NCBI GenBank assembly: GCA_020796225.1
Contig: CM036755.1
Span: 59,942,652 to 60,006,651, forward strand
Origin: Arion vulgaris
Lineage: Eukaryota; Mollusca; Gastropoda; Stylommatophora; Arionidae
DNA: 64,000 nucleotides
Reading direction: 5' to 3'
The number at the start of each line of letters is the position of its first letter. Position 1 is the first letter of the stretch. The notes under the pieces are model-generated. The model was not told where the DNA came from and searched no databases. It saw only the letters and a program-made list of their open reading frames with translations. A program made the translations under genes and the position numbers. Below, piece after piece: positions 21,080 through 32,344 of the stretch.

Positions 21080-23075
21080 ATACACTTTTGGGTGAAATTC
21101 GTATGCGCCTGTTTCGATGCCGTGGGTGCCTAACTGATGTGCAACGTGTTCACGTTCTCGGCACAAACCACATAGATTACACCCGAGTGGTTAGCTGAAG
21201 AGCAACGAACAGAAACAACCACATAACACATAGATTACAACCGAGTGGTTAGCTGAAGGCAGAGAACAGAAACAACCACATAACACAGATTACAACCGAG
21301 TGGTTAGCTGAAGAGCAGAGAACAGAAACAACCACATAACACATAGATTACAACCGAGTGGTTAACTTGAAGAGCAACGAACAGAAACAATCACATAACA
21401 CATAGATTACACCCGAGTGGTTAACTTGAAGAGCAACGAACAGAAACAACCACATAACACATAGATTACAACCGAGTGGTTAACTTGAAGAGCAACGAAC
21501 AGAAACAATCACATAACACATAGATTACACCCGAGTGGTTAATTTGAAGAGCAACGAACAGAAACAATCACATAACACATAGATTACAACCGAGTGGTTA
21601 ACTTGAAGAGCAACGAACAGAAACAATCACATAACACATAGATTACAACAGAGTGGTTAACTTGAAGAGCAACGAACAGAAACAATCACATAACACATAG
21701 ATTACAACCGAGTGGTTAACTTGAAGAGCAACGAACATAAACAATCACATAACACATAGATTACAACCGAGTGGTTAACTTGAAGAGCACCGAACAGAAA
21801 CAATCACATAACACATAGATTACAACCGATTGGTTAACTTGAAGAGCAACGAACAGAAACAACCACATAACACATAGATTACAACCGAGTGGTTAACTTG
21901 AAGAGCAACGAACAGAAACAATCACATAACACACATATTACAACCGAGTGGTTAACTTGAAGAGCAACGAACAGAAACAATCACATAACACATAGATTAC
22001 AACCGAGTGGTTAACTTGAAGAGCAACGAACAGAAACAATCACATAACACATAGATTACAACCGAGTGGTTAACTTGAAGAGCAACGAACAGAAACAATC
22101 ACATAACACACAGATTACAACCGAGTGGTTAACTTGAAGAGCAACGAACAGAAACAATCACATAACACATAGATTACAACCGAGTGGTTAACTTGAAGAG
22201 CAACGAACAGAAACAATCACATAACACACAGATTACAACCGAGTGGTTAACTTGAAGATCAGAGAACAGAAACAATCACATAACACACAGATTACAACCG
22301 AGTGGTTAACTTGAAGAGCAACGAACAGAAACAATCACATAACACACAGATTACAACCGAGTGGTTAACTTGAAGAGCAACGAACAGAAACAATCACATA
22401 ACACATAGATTACAACCGAGTGGTTAACTTGAAGAGCAGCGAACAGAAACAATCACATAACACACAGATTACAACCGAGTGGTTAACTTGAAGAGCAACG
22501 AACAGAAACAATCACATAACACATAGATTACAACCGAGTGGTTAACTTGAAGAGCAGCGAACAGAAACAATCACATAACACACAGATTACAACCGAGTGG
22601 TTAACTTGAAGAGCAACGAACAGAAACAATAACATAACACATAGATTACAACCGAGTGGTTAACTTGAAGAGCAACGAACAGAAACAACCACATAACACA
22701 TAGATTACAACCGAGTGGTTAACTTGAAGAGCAACGAACAGAAACAATCACATAACACACAGATTACAACCGAGTGGTTAACTTGAAGAGCAACGAACAG
22801 AAACAATCACATAACACATAGATTACAACCGAGTGGTTAACTTGAAGAGCAACGAACAGAAACAACCACATAACACACAGATTACAACCGAGTGGTTAAC
22901 TTGAAGAGCAACGAACAGAAACAATCACATAACACACAGATTACAACCGAGTGGTTAACTTGAAGAGCAACGAACAGAAACAATAACATAACACACAGAT
23001 TACAACCGAGTGGTTAACTTGAAGAGCAACGAACAGAAACAATCACATAACACACACAAATCGTGTCATATCCTT
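21080..23075 (+). mobile_element. SINE-7 with internal array expansion
   Basis: The 5' part (21087-21165) matches the single-unit copy at 19.2-19.4 kb. The 3' part beyond the array (AAATCGTGTCATATCCTT, ACAGGACGTC) matches its other border. Between them one segment has multiplied into a 59-bp minisatellite. Confidence 0.75.
21165..23055. repeat. 59-bp minisatellite, about 32 copies
   Basis: Unit of 59 bp containing ACCGAGTGGTTAACTTGAAG, AGCAACGAACAGAAACAAT and CACATAACACATAGATT. The phase slips one base per 60-base line, confirming 59. The first four units use TTAGCTGAAG or lack bases; later ones are homogeneous apart from CATAG/CACAG and AATC/AACC variants. Confidence 0.96.
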
Positions 23076-23079
23076 CACA

Positions 23080-23290
23080 GGACGTCATCGTCCACAATAT
23101 TAAACGAGTTGTCGATTTTCTAGTCACCACTTATATGTTCAGTAGTTTGCCATTGCCTTTTTAACAGTGAGGACTATGTTTATCTTTCGTAAAAATCCAA
23201 GGGAACTCCATTGCTTTCAAACTTGCCCGCCGCGAAGTTTGAACCAGGTACATTTGGGTTGTGATTGAGCTCACTACCGCTTAAGCTACA
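23080..23290 (-). mobile_element. SINE-4 copy, degenerate
   Basis: The complement has GGCAATGGCAAACTACTGAA, CTAGAAAATCGACAAC and an AGGTTCAAACC-like segment with GGTTTCAAACTTCG, in SINE-4 order (compare 50.09-50.34 kb). Confidence 0.55.
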
Positions 23291-23394
23291 GACAACAACA
23301 TAACTTCACTGAAATAAAACAAACTATATAAAAGCATTCTCTCTGTGAAGTAGATGCCATACCAGCTATTAGCTACACTTCTTACTAAGACAAG

Positions 23395-23695
23395 CATTAA
23401 CTACGTTATCGACCACCTTATAACCTCAGTACTGAAATTCATCAAGAAACAACAAATTAAATGTTGCGGCTACATAAGCAGATTACCAACAGACAGAGGA
23501 CCTCAAAGAACAATGTTGCTCCGATATAACGATACAAAGCAAAAGGCTGCCACGCAAAAGGTGGAACACATTGATAACAGAGGCGACGAAAGACACTATC
23601 CATGAAACGCACACAAGGGTTCGTTCTAGAAATCTCTTCTTCTTATCCTGACGCTGTGGGGAAAAACCGGATTGAAGAAAAGAAAGAATGACCAC
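23395..23695 (+). mobile_element. LINE-B C-terminal fragment
   Basis: Translation gives LKFIKKQQIKCCGYISRLPT, RTMLLRYN and, after a frame slip, RFVLEISSSYPDA. Same order as 14.77-15.0 kb, with more decay. Confidence 0.75.
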
Positions 23696-23977
23696 ATTGC
23701 TGTAGGTTAGACCTCCCAAGCAAGGATGGATCAACTTACCAAACAAGTGCATCACCTGATAACATTATGTTGGCATGACGGACAGGTCTCACAATGATTT
23801 CAAAGATTCATCTTAATGCAAATGTGGGGGAGTGGAAGACGGCGGAGAAATTACAAGATTTATATGTAAATAGCACTGTTAAAAAGATACTTGGCAGGAA
23901 TATTTTTGCATTAAACTTTGGAGACCAGGTTTATCCTGAGTAACAGTGCATTTATTGTGAGAAACAGTCTACCACAT

Positions 23978-24248
23978 CCCCGTGTGTTTCCATTGCCGGC
24001 AAGGGAAACAAAGAATAGTAACAAAGCTACCTACCAACAATGTCGTAAAAGTCGACTGGTGTAGCGGCCAAAGGCAACAACCCTAGTAAACAAAAAGCGT
24101 CTCAGAAATCGGATCTGCTGGCCTACTTGTAGGCGCATAACTAGCACAATGTACATTCACTCTTAGGCTCAGATCACATACAAATCACAAAGAGTGGTTT
24201 AACAAATGATCGATATTTAACGTTTGAAGAAGAAGAAGAAGAAGCAGA
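23978..24248 (+). mobile_element. SINE-2, complete
   Basis: Starts CCCCGTGTGTTTCC and carries AAAGAATAGTAAC, the GCGTCTCAGAAATCGGATCT block, CTACTTGTAGGCGCATAACT and a tail of five GAA units. Confidence 0.85.
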
Positions 24249-24254
24249 AACTGG

Positions 24255-24705
24255 ATCATTGAAAAAGATTTAAAGTTTAGTAAATATATTAACCTTGTTA
24301 ACTATTTATCCTTAACAATTATCACACAGTATCCAACGCCATGAGTCGAACAGTGCGTGTTGAAGTGAATTGAAAGAAACATTGCGTGAGGGGAAAGAGT
24401 GAGCATTTATCAGTAAACGTTATCTTCTAATATCGGATTTGTTATCATTAATTTCCTCTTATTCACAATTTAATCTTTCATCCTTTACGAGTTTAGGAAG
24501 AACATCCCAACAACGGTTCGATACTGAAAAATTAATCCGTTATTTTATCACCAGTGGTTCTCAGATTATATGTAGGTCTTGATTTGTGAGATACAAACTT
24601 GGTATTGTTGACACATTTTTGGAGAGATTATAGACTTTGTGATTGGTTTTAATAGTCACATTCAGAACACATACTGACCAAGACTTTGCTTCATTTTCTC
24701 GTTTT
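24255..24705. other. No recognised feature
   Basis: No supported gene or repeat. Confidence 0.4.
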
Positions 24706-24714
24706 GACTTGACT

Positions 24715-25075
24715 TTCTTTAGTTATTTCTTTCCGCTCCTCGTGGAGCATAGGGTCTGAACAATTGTGCGTCACTTGTCCCGGCCTCTTGCTGTTTTCTG
24801 TATGGCTTTCCATGTTAATCAAGCACCCTTCAGCTACTCAAGAAGACTCAATCTCCAGGTCTGTTTATGAAGTCCCTTTTCCGTTTAAATTACTGGTTCC
24901 AGTCAAGTGCTTGTCTATTGACTCTCGACTGTATCTTCCGTAAGGTATGCCCAACCCATTGCCATTTTCTCATCTTACCCTGGGTTCCTGTCCTGTTCTT
25001 ATCCTGAGGTCTGCGTTTGCAACTCCGTGATACCATCTCAGTGTGATAAGACGATGACGATATCCGTTGATAAAG
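24715..25075 (-). mobile_element. LINE-J C-terminal fragment
   Basis: The minus strand encodes MRKWQWVGHTLRKIQSRVNR followed by QALDWNQ, the W-x-W-GHTLRK...RQALxWNP tail of a widespread non-LTR group. Further downstream frames are broken. Confidence 0.75.
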
Positions 25076-25097
25076 ATATGAATCGTATTTATATTAA

Positions 25098-26130
25098 GAG
25101 ATCTCTGTGGCTATGTGGTTAAGACGGGAGACCCACCCAGAACAAGGGTTCTCTTTTTTTTAAATTCACAGAAAAAAAAACTAGCGAACATATTGTCACA
25201 CAATTTGGCCACATGTTGCAAAAGACATCGTTTTCGATGATAAACAACGTTTAGTGTATGCACTGTAGTTAATTATTGAGAAAAAGAAATTAATTTTCTG
25301 GAAAATATATCCACCCCGTCCCCAATCGGGCAGTGAATTTCCCAAATATAAGAATTACATAGAATGTCAAGCTGGCATATAATGTACATATCACCCATGG
25401 TTATAGCATGAACCTCCAAAATATGTCTAACTCAATTGGTTTTGTAGATATGGTTTTTGCAATGTAACCCTTCCAAATTAAAAAATAATTTCAAATTAGA
25501 ACAACAATGTCTCTGCTTATATACAGTTTAGACAAAATTATATACAGTTTAGACAAAATTATATACAGTTTAGACAAAATTATATACAGTTTAGACAAAA
25601 CGTGGAGGGTCATGCTATAAGTATGGGTGACATGTACATCATATGCTAGTTTTGCATTATTTGCACTTCTTATATTTATGAAATCCACTGCCCGATGGAG
25701 GTTTTTTTTTTACAATATATTTTCAAGAAAATTAATTATTTTTTAAATAACTAATTACACTGCATACACGAAACGTTGTTTATCATCGAAAACCATGCAT
25801 TTTGCAACATGTGGCTAAATTGTATGAGAATATGTTTGCTAATTTTTTATGTGAATTTTAAAAAAGAGAACCCTTGTTCTGGGGGTCTCCGCTTTTGCCT
25901 TGTGAGTCGAAGGTTGTCGGTTAGAATCCGGGCCGCGCCATACTGTTCACGATCGCAGTTTTTTCCAGAGACCCTAGGATTGTTGCCGGAGCTACGGAAT
26001 TCGTGCTTTGTGTAATACTCTCGGCAGGTGGCGTGCCATTTCTTCGGAGAGGGACCGAGCCATATGTGGAAAACCCTGTGCAATGAAGTCAATCCTTCGG
26101 TTTTAAAACCCTTTCAAAAATGTGTATTTA
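25098..26130 (+). mobile_element. SINE-6 interrupted by foldback FB1
   Basis: CTCTGTGGCTATGTGGTTAA (25103-25122) is the start of the tRNA-like head. The head resumes after 25890 (CTTGTGAGTCGAAGGTTGTC, then GGTTAGAATCCGG as B box). The body continues with GGCGTGCCATTTCTTCGGAG and GTGCAATGAAGTCAATCC. FB1 sits exactly between the two halves of the head. Confidence 0.7.
25127..25890. mobile_element. FB1: foldback element with about 300-bp inverted arms
   Basis: The left arm (25127-about 25432) and right arm (about 25595-25890) are inverted copies along their whole length. Shared words include CCAGAACAAGGGTTCTC, CCACATGTTGCAAAA, TTTTCGATGATAAACAACGT, ATTAATTTTCT, GGGCAGTG and TATAGCATGA. The outer edges are GGAGACCC and GGGTCTCC. 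The roughly 160-bp loop holds four 21-bp units (TATACAGTTTAGACAAAAT). There is no coding capacity and no clear target duplication. Confidence 0.88.
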
Positions 26131-26209
26131 ACTTGGTGACTCTAATTCCTTGCCATGCAGCTCAACAACGCCGTGCACCTCAAATACGGTTTCTCATTTT
26201 TCCAACAGA

Positions 26210-26790
26210 AACAATGTAACCATGAAGTAATGATTCAATGAAGCAATCAATGATTGATATAATTAATATTTGCTGTGATGAACCTGTTAGAAATTCATGA
26301 TTGTCTGCTAAAAAACAATGAACTATCATCTTCTGAATGCCTTCGAACTTGTAAGATATTCACAATAAAGTTTCTTCTGGAGTAGAAGGCGATGTACACT
26401 CTGATGTCAAGCTTTTAATGCCTTGTGGCTTTATCCATTTATTGGTAACAAGATACCGTCTTTATCCTCAACATCATCATCATCATCACCATCATCATCA
26501 ACAGACATATTTGTACAAGTATTGAAATATATAAATGATATAAAAATGTGGCCGTTTCGACCAATTCTAAGCTCATATATAGAAACAAATCATAGAATGC
26601 TAGTAGCACAACACGACAAACAAAATACACAAGTTCATGTAAATATCGATTACACTTTGGAAACAGTTGAAAGATTGACTGTAAATCGCTGATAACAGCA
26701 CTGACTTTGTCAATAATGTTAAACTTTGATTTCAATGAGAAATTCAGAGGATCGTTTAAGTCACGGTCTAGTCGATCATGCCTAATATTT
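26210..26790. other. No recognised feature apart from a (CAT)n run
   Basis: A CAT/ATC microsatellite lies at 26471-26502. The rest shows no supported feature. Confidence 0.45.
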
Positions 26791-26799
26791 GTTTAAAAA

Positions 26800-27720
26800 A
26801 CCTTGAATCTCTTCTTTTTGCTTTTCACTAATCCTGTTTTGCCTTCCAGTGTCAGAATATCAAGAGAAATTTCTAGAACGGGCTTTTTTGTAGGCTTCTT
26901 GATCAGTGTTCTTATCGCTTCTGTTATTTCTGATGATCACCTTTTGTTTGGACGGACTTTTGTTTTGTATCTACTATCGGAGTAACATTGGTCTTTGAGG
27001 TGCACTGTCTGTTGGTAATCTGCTTATATGGCCAAACCCTTTAATTTGTTGTTTCTTGATGAAGTTTAGTACTGATGATGTACTCACTTTTTTCCTGATG
27101 TCTTCATTTCTCAACCGATCTCTTCTTGATACACCCAGTATTATGTATAGACACTTCATGCCTGTCAAGGGTTCTTTTCTTCTGTTATTTAATCTCAACG
27201 TCCAGGTTTGGTATTGATAGCATAATATTGGAAGAAATAATATGTTGAGCATTGGTCTTTTAGTGTTCAAGGGACATTTTTACATTTCAAAATTGACGCT
27301 ATTTGTGCCATCATCTGATTGATTTTATTGCATCTATGTTTGATTTCAATAGTTATTTTTCCATTTGATGAAATAATGCTCCCTAGGTATGTAAAGTCTT
27401 TGACGTGTTTTAATGGGTGATTGTCGATGGGGATATTGGTAGGTCGTTAGCGAATGCCATTACTTCGTTTTTGTCGATGTTTATTCTCATATTGTATTCA
27501 TTGCATGTTAACTGGAGTCTGTTAATGTGTTGTTGTAGCTGTTGCTTTGTTGTTGATATGATTACCTGATCGTCGGCAAAAAGAAATTTGTTTAAATGTT
27601 CCAAGGATGTTTCCTTCGCTGGTGTTAGCAGTTTTACAGATTTGATCGATATATGTGATGAACAGCAGCGGTGATAGTACGCGTTCTTGTCTTACTTCTG
27701 ACCCAACTAATGAAAGGAAT
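26800..27720 (-). mobile_element. LINE-B: longest copy, with RT catalytic box
   Basis: From the right on the minus strand: 27700-27640 encodes SPLLFITYIDQICK (the RT motif before the active site). 27604-27410 encodes FLFADDQVIISTTKQQL, the catalytic FADD box (Y/F-x-DD), then RINIDKNEVMAF. 27270-26974 carries ILCYQYQTWTLR, GVSRRDRLRNEDIRKK, LNFIKKQQIKGFGHISRLPT. 26985-26800 gives a decayed 3' end. Several frame changes separate these parts, so it is a pseudo-copy, but it links the FIKKQQIK tail of the other LINE-B pieces to a true RT. Confidence 0.87.
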
Positions 27721-27907
27721 AAAATCGAAGTATAATACTTGGACTGTTAATTCTACCTCCCCCCTCCCTTTCTCCCCTTCCCAACCGTCATATGTGACAA
27801 CCGGTGATGCAATGAATAGAACTACTGTCGCTTTTTGTAGCAAATCGTAAAAGGCGCTTTTACCGTGGGGCCTTGGAGAGAAAACTTTTTTCAATAAATT
27901 CTATCCC

Positions 27908-28115
27908 TCGTCTTTTTTTTCAAATCCAAATGCACTTGAGCTTTCAGCTCTTCGGCTCGGTGCCATGGATATCGTAACCCTTCGGTTCGGTGTCATGAAC
28001 ACCGTAAATCTGGAGAACCTGTGGCTTTTTACCAGCCCGCGGAATTGAACCACACTTACAAGGGATTTGTCATGCGTCGTCCAACGCGCTACGAACACGC
28101 TGGGCAGGCGGGCAA
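27908..28115 (-). mobile_element. SINE-5 copy
   Basis: Complement of the copy at 29434. Poly-T sits at 27912-27920 and the head (complement of CAGCGTGTTCGTAGCGCGTT) at the right. The B box reads GTTCAATTCC. Confidence 0.85.
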
Positions 28116-28119
28116 ATCA

Positions 28120-29415
28120 CTCTTCTAAAGAATTCTTTGGACTATTTATTTTCCTCATTTTATTAATGTCATTTCGATGTACACGATAACTGCTTGGAAG
28201 TGGACACCTTATGTGCAGTATGAGGTTTGTGTTTGTGACCAAAGATACACGAAGACTATTTCAAAATGCATAAACTTCGATACAAACACTGAGTATCTAC
28301 GGTTCTAATCTGGAATGATGTGACGCCGATTCAGTTTGAATAACACATACAGTTATATTCCGTTCAACAACTCATGCCCACAGTCCAATGCGAATTGTAG
28401 CAAAACCATCTATTCTACAGTAGCGAAACTTTGCACACAATCTTAGAATTATACCGACGCAAATTTATGATGGAAGAAATTGCTATAGGAAACCTGGATT
28501 TTGTAATATAACGGTTTCCTTTGATGTTGGCGGCATATTTGGCAAGTCTGATACAGCATTTTAGTTTTTACAGTAAACGCACACATATGACATTTGATGT
28601 CAAGTTTCATTCAAAGGCGTATTATCCCATGTCATACATGGGGCCAATGTTGATACTGCAATGGTGTCATGAAATAAACAAGAAATGTAGACATAGTTGT
28701 ATTATTGTTTTTTTAAAAGTAACGTCGGAAATGCGCGTATAACATTAATGACATTTTTTGCATTGTAATAAATTTGCACTTCAAACTCATTATGTATGTT
28801 AAATCAATGACTGTCAACAATATAGAAGTCAACAATATTACAAAATAACTTCACACTAATTTCGATATACGCCTTTAACTAAATGTCCGTCTCGCACTAA
28901 TGACGTCAATTCTTTACCAAGTTCAAGCCCGAGTCGTTATGGTGGCCGAAAATTGCAAGAACTTTTCCAAAACCGTGAATTTCGCCCTGAATGTTGCTAT
29001 TTTTGTCATCAATGTATTAAATTGCTGTAAACATGAGTTTTCTTCAACCATGCCAACAAAAGCGTTAAATATATAGCACAAAGAAGGAAACTTCTAGATG
29101 GTATGATTGTTTGAATGGCTAAAAATATTTTGTAGCGTCGGGAACATGTGTAGTTCACATGCAAGTTGTCAAGTTATTTCATCAAATGGTTACAAAGATA
29201 CACATTTTTATCTGTGGGCATGACAAGTTGAATGGACTATTTTTTATAGTTGGGTTATCTTCTTTGCTTTCGTGCGAATCATGTCAGTTGTTCATCAAAT
29301 AGCTCTCTTTAAGTAAACATTAGATCTCTCAGCAGATTATGCAATCTGGATAATATGAAAACAAAGAGCAAGGGTCAGGAAGTGGTCACTGGGGATAAGT
29401 TATTTGCAGATAGCT
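28120..29415. other. No confident feature; possible old inverted repeat
   Basis: Low-copy-looking AT-rich DNA. TCATGCCCACAG at 28372-28383 and CTGTGGGCATGA at 29212-29223 are inverted, with weak similarity outside them. This could be an old DNA element of about 0.9 kb. Confidence 0.25.
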
Positions 29416-29433
29416 TTGGTTAACTACGCAGTT

Positions 29434-29642
29434 GCCCATCTGCCCAGCGTATTCGTAGCGCGTTGGACTACGGGTGACTATCCCTCTGTGTGTGCGGGTT
29501 CAATTCCGCGGGATGCAGAAAAAGCCACAGATTCCCAGATTTATGGTGTTCGTGGCACCGAACCGAAGGGTTACGATGTCCATGGCACCGAGCCGAAGAG
29601 CTGAAAAGCTCAAGTGCTTCTGGATCGGAAAAAAACACAAAA
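29434..29642 (+). mobile_element. SINE-5, complete, perfect TSD
   Basis: About 209 bp with a tRNA-derived head: TAGCGCGTTGG at 29456-29466 (A-box region) and GGTTCAATTCC at 29498-29508, a perfect Pol III B box. The body has GGTGTTCGTGGCACCGAACC and GTCCATGGCACCGAGCCG, and ends in an A-rich stretch. AACTACGCAGTT flanks it on both sides (29422-29433 and 29643-29654), a perfect 12-bp duplication typical of LINE-mediated insertion. Confidence 0.93.
29498..29508 (+). promoter_or_regulatory. Pol III B box of SINE-5
   Basis: GGTTCAATTCC fits the consensus GGTTCRANYCC at every position, 42 bases downstream of the A-box region. Confidence 0.75.
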
Positions 29643-29680
29643 AACTACGCAGTTACCGGTTATCAGTTATATAATTCTTC

Positions 29681-29937
29681 TTCTTCTTCGAACGCTCCAT
29701 ATTAACCCCTTGTTAACCACTTTTTGTAATCTGTATGTGATCTGATCCTAAGAGCGATTGTATGTTGTGCCAGTTATGTACCTACAAGTAGGCCAGCACA
29801 TCCGATTTCTGAGACTCTTTATTTACTAAGGTAGATTCTCTTGCTCCCTATCTCAGTCACCTTTACGACGCGCCTTGTAGGTCGCAGTGGGACTTTTCTT
29901 TGCTTCCCGTGTACGCCCCGGCACCACACGGGTGTTT
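29681..29937 (-). mobile_element. SINE-2, complete
   Basis: Complement, with four CTT units at the left (tail) and ...CCGGCACCACACGGGTG at the right (head). The body is normal. Confidence 0.85.
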
Positions 29938-30199
29938 TGCCAGACAATTTTTGATTTTCTTTAAATTGCCTTAATCCTATTTTCATCTCTTGTAAGAAGT
30001 GAACCAAGATATTAAAAAACTGTTCAAATTTTTATCTTTTTCAACATTGATAGAAATAGATTTTGTCATGTTTGTTTTGTCTGTTGATAGTGACTGCAGG
30101 GGATAAATAATTAAAAGAACTAGCGGCAAAAAACAAATAAAGATCAAAGTCTGTTTATATCGATTTGATATCGATCAGGGAAAAATTACAATAGCTGAC

Positions 30200-30970
30200 A
30201 GGTCAGGAAACATCGATAATTAATTAATATTGGTTATTGGTTATGGTGGAGCAAGAGTGTGCATTAGACACCCAGATGCTACTACTGTGTCTCTATCGGC
30301 CCCTACAGGAAGAATATGTCACACCTACAAAGCAGAACTCTTAGCCCTTCTGATGGCAGCACAGCACATGAATAAGCTGCAAGCACCTGATGATATTTTA
30401 CAGACTCACTGTCAGCTATACAAGCCCTGGAGGCTATATCCGCTGACAACACAGTGCAAAATCTAAAAAGAGAACTTGCTCAGCTTTCAGAAAAGGCAGA
30501 AATTCACTTGCAGTGGATTTCATCTCACTGTGGCATTGCAGGCAATGAGAGTGCTGATGTCTTAGCTAAGGAGGGTGGTGCCAAAGAGCAAATTTAGCAA
30601 CCCTTGTATTTTCAAGAGGTTAAAACTCTCATACAAAGAAAATATGCAGTAGACTGGAAGACAAACACTGAATAGGATTATGAAAAAGACTCCCTTAAAG
30701 ACCTAAGCAGAGTAGACCAGGTCATTATATTTCGACTACGCACCGGATACTGCAGACTCAACAAACACTTATATAGACTAGGAATAAGTCAAACAGATCT
30801 CTGCCAGTGTCAGCAGGCGAAACAGATACCAGAGCATATCCTGCAAGACTGTCCTCTCCTGTGTGAGTTGAGAAGCAACATGTGGCCACACCCAGTCGAC
30901 CTGAAAACTAAGCTTTGGTGAAACCTGACAAACCTGAAGCTGACTGCCCAGTTTGTGATCCACAGTAAAT
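30200..30970 (+). mobile_element. LINE-H: RNase H domain and C-terminal region
   Basis: 30233-30370 reads GYGGARVCIRHPDATTVS and TYKAELLALLMAAQHM, with the catalytic Glu of RNase H in KAELLAL. After a frame slip, 30405-30580 reads FTDSLSAIQALEAISA (catalytic Asp in TDS), LQWISSHCGIAGNESADVLA (catalytic Asp in SAD) and KEGGA. After a stop at 30596 the C-terminal part (30615-30970) reads RLRTGYCRLNKHLYRLGISQ, LCQCQQAKQIPEHILQDCPL and TAQFVIHSKSS, including a C-x-C-x8-H-x4-C cluster. The first catalytic Asp region is missing. A truncated RNase H-bearing non-LTR retrotransposon. Confidence 0.88.
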
Positions 30971-30998
30971 CAAGCGCACTACCAGAGATCGCTGAAGA

Positions 30999-31034
<36 letters not shown>
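30999..31034. repeat. (TA)n microsatellite
   Basis: 18 TA steps at the 3' border of LINE-H. Confidence 0.95.
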
Positions 31035-31036
<2 letters not shown>

Positions 31037-31195
31037 CAGAGGCTATGTGTCTACGCAGATTTTTGGGAGTATCTAAAAGAGAGAAGCGAAGTTGAGAAAT
31101 GAAGACATCCAGGAGGAAAGTGGGTACAGCATCATTACACGCTTCATCAAGAAACAACAAACTAAAAGTTTCGGACACATAAGCAGATTACCAGT
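31035..31195 (+). mobile_element. LINE-B fragment
   Basis: Contains EAMCLRRFLGVSKRE, then in another frame RNEDIQEE and TRFIKKQQTKSFGHISRLP, cut by a SINE-2 scrap at 31193-31262. Confidence 0.75.
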
Positions 31196-31262
31196 GGTCG
31201 CAGTGGTCGCAGTTGTACTGTTCTTTGCTTCCCTTGACGGTACCGGTACCACACGAGCGAAT
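31193..31262 (-). mobile_element. SINE-2 head fragment
   Basis: GTCGCAGTTGTACTGTTCTT then TGCTTCCCTTGACGG and CACACGAG, the complement of the SINE-2 5' head. Confidence 0.7.
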
Positions 31263-31289
31263 TATTATATGAATAGGGAAACATATGAT

Positions 31290-31455
31290 CAGTGATGGCT
31301 CGTCATTAAGGGCCAGTGTGACCGGGCCCAACCTAAAAATAATGTATAACGTGTATGTATTATTTTATAAGTTAAAATATAGCAAACAAAAACCATGATT
31401 TATGCAGTAAAAAATGTCTGGCCTCACCAACAAAAATGATCACGAGCCGCCACTG
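31290..31455 (-). mobile_element. hAT-N1 MITE, complete, perfect TSD
   Basis: Ends CAGTGATGGCTCGT and ACGAGCCGCCACTG, 166 bp. The flanks 31282-31289 and 31456-31463 are both CATATGAT, a perfect 8-bp duplication. Confidence 0.93.
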
Positions 31456-31464
31456 CATATGATG

Positions 31465-31790
31465 AACACATGGAAAATGTATTACATCTCGTGTAATATA
31501 ACATGTATATTTCCATGAACAGAGATACCAAGATTAACTTGTTATATTACTCTCTAGTCTGGTAATGTGAGACAGGGTTATATCAGTTCGTATTCCATAT
31601 TTTTATAGATGATTGTATGTAATTGATCATATACACATCCTGTCTTTTGAACTGTAGATGCTATGCATTCTGGCATAACTCTTACGTTAGCCCGTTCGTT
31701 TATGTGTGCTTTACAAACTGATTCACGTTACTCTGTAAGATATCGAATTTAGTCACATATTTTCATTTTAGGGCCGTCAGGGACCTATTG
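31465..31790. other. No recognised feature
   Basis: AT-rich, nothing supported. Confidence 0.4.
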
Positions 31791-31794
31791 TCTA

Positions 31795-31918
31795 ACTGTA
31801 TATAATATACCAATAGCTTAAACAGTAGTGAGCTCGATCACAAGACAAGCTTATCTGGTTCAAACACAGCAGCAGTCAGTTTAGAAGCAAATTCGTGTCC
31901 GTGGATTTTTACACACAC

Positions 31919-31920
<2 letters not shown>
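31795..31920 (+). mobile_element. SINE-4 5' fragment
   Basis: AGCTTAAACAGTAGTGAGCT, CGATCAC, GGTTCAAACACAGCAGC and GTGTCCGTGGATTTTTACA follow SINE-4 order and match the inverted copy at 23.2-23.28 kb. The AT run starts at its truncated end. Confidence 0.6.

Positions 31921-31997
<77 letters not shown>
31920..31997. repeat. (AT)n microsatellite, about 38 steps
   Basis: Uninterrupted alternating AT. Length in the assembly may differ from the genome. Confidence 0.97.
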
Positions 31998-31999
<2 letters not shown>

Positions 32000-32000
<1 letters not shown>

Positions 32001-32340
32001 CAGTCAAATAGCTTGTTCTGAGCAGAACTTTGCCACCCCAACGGTTCTCCGGAATTCTCTCTCTCATAGGCCAGATGTCCTGCCTCTGCAGCCGTCATGT
32101 TCAAACCATCAGTTACATCCTGAATCCATCTTCTCCGTGGTCTTCCTCTTCTTCTCTTTACCGGTATGCCTCCTTCCATGATGGTCTTCTCCAGCCCTTC
32201 ATGTCTTTCTATATGCCCAAAATACCTCAATTTTATCTTTTGTATATCTTGGACAGAGAAGAGAACAAATATATCTATCCAGAAAGAATTCAAAATCAAA
32301 GAAAACTAAACTGGTTGATGCTACAAATATGAAAGAGAAA
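32000..32340 (-). mobile_element. LINE-C C-terminal fragment, best copy
   Basis: A 99-residue minus-strand frame (32000-32299) reads VQDIQKIKLRYFGHIERHEG, LEKTIMEGGIPVKRRRGRPR, RRWIQDVTDGLNMTAAEAGH and LAYERENSGEPLGWQSS. FGHIERHEGLE and GRPRRRW are typical of the end of RTE-like proteins. Confidence 0.87.
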
Positions 32341-32344
32341 ATTG

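Noticed and set aside
30230..30466. Host RNase H gene
   Set aside because: The order RNase H, RLRTGYCRL, C-x-C...H-x4-C matches the end of a retrotransposon protein, with stops and slips and further copies in the window.
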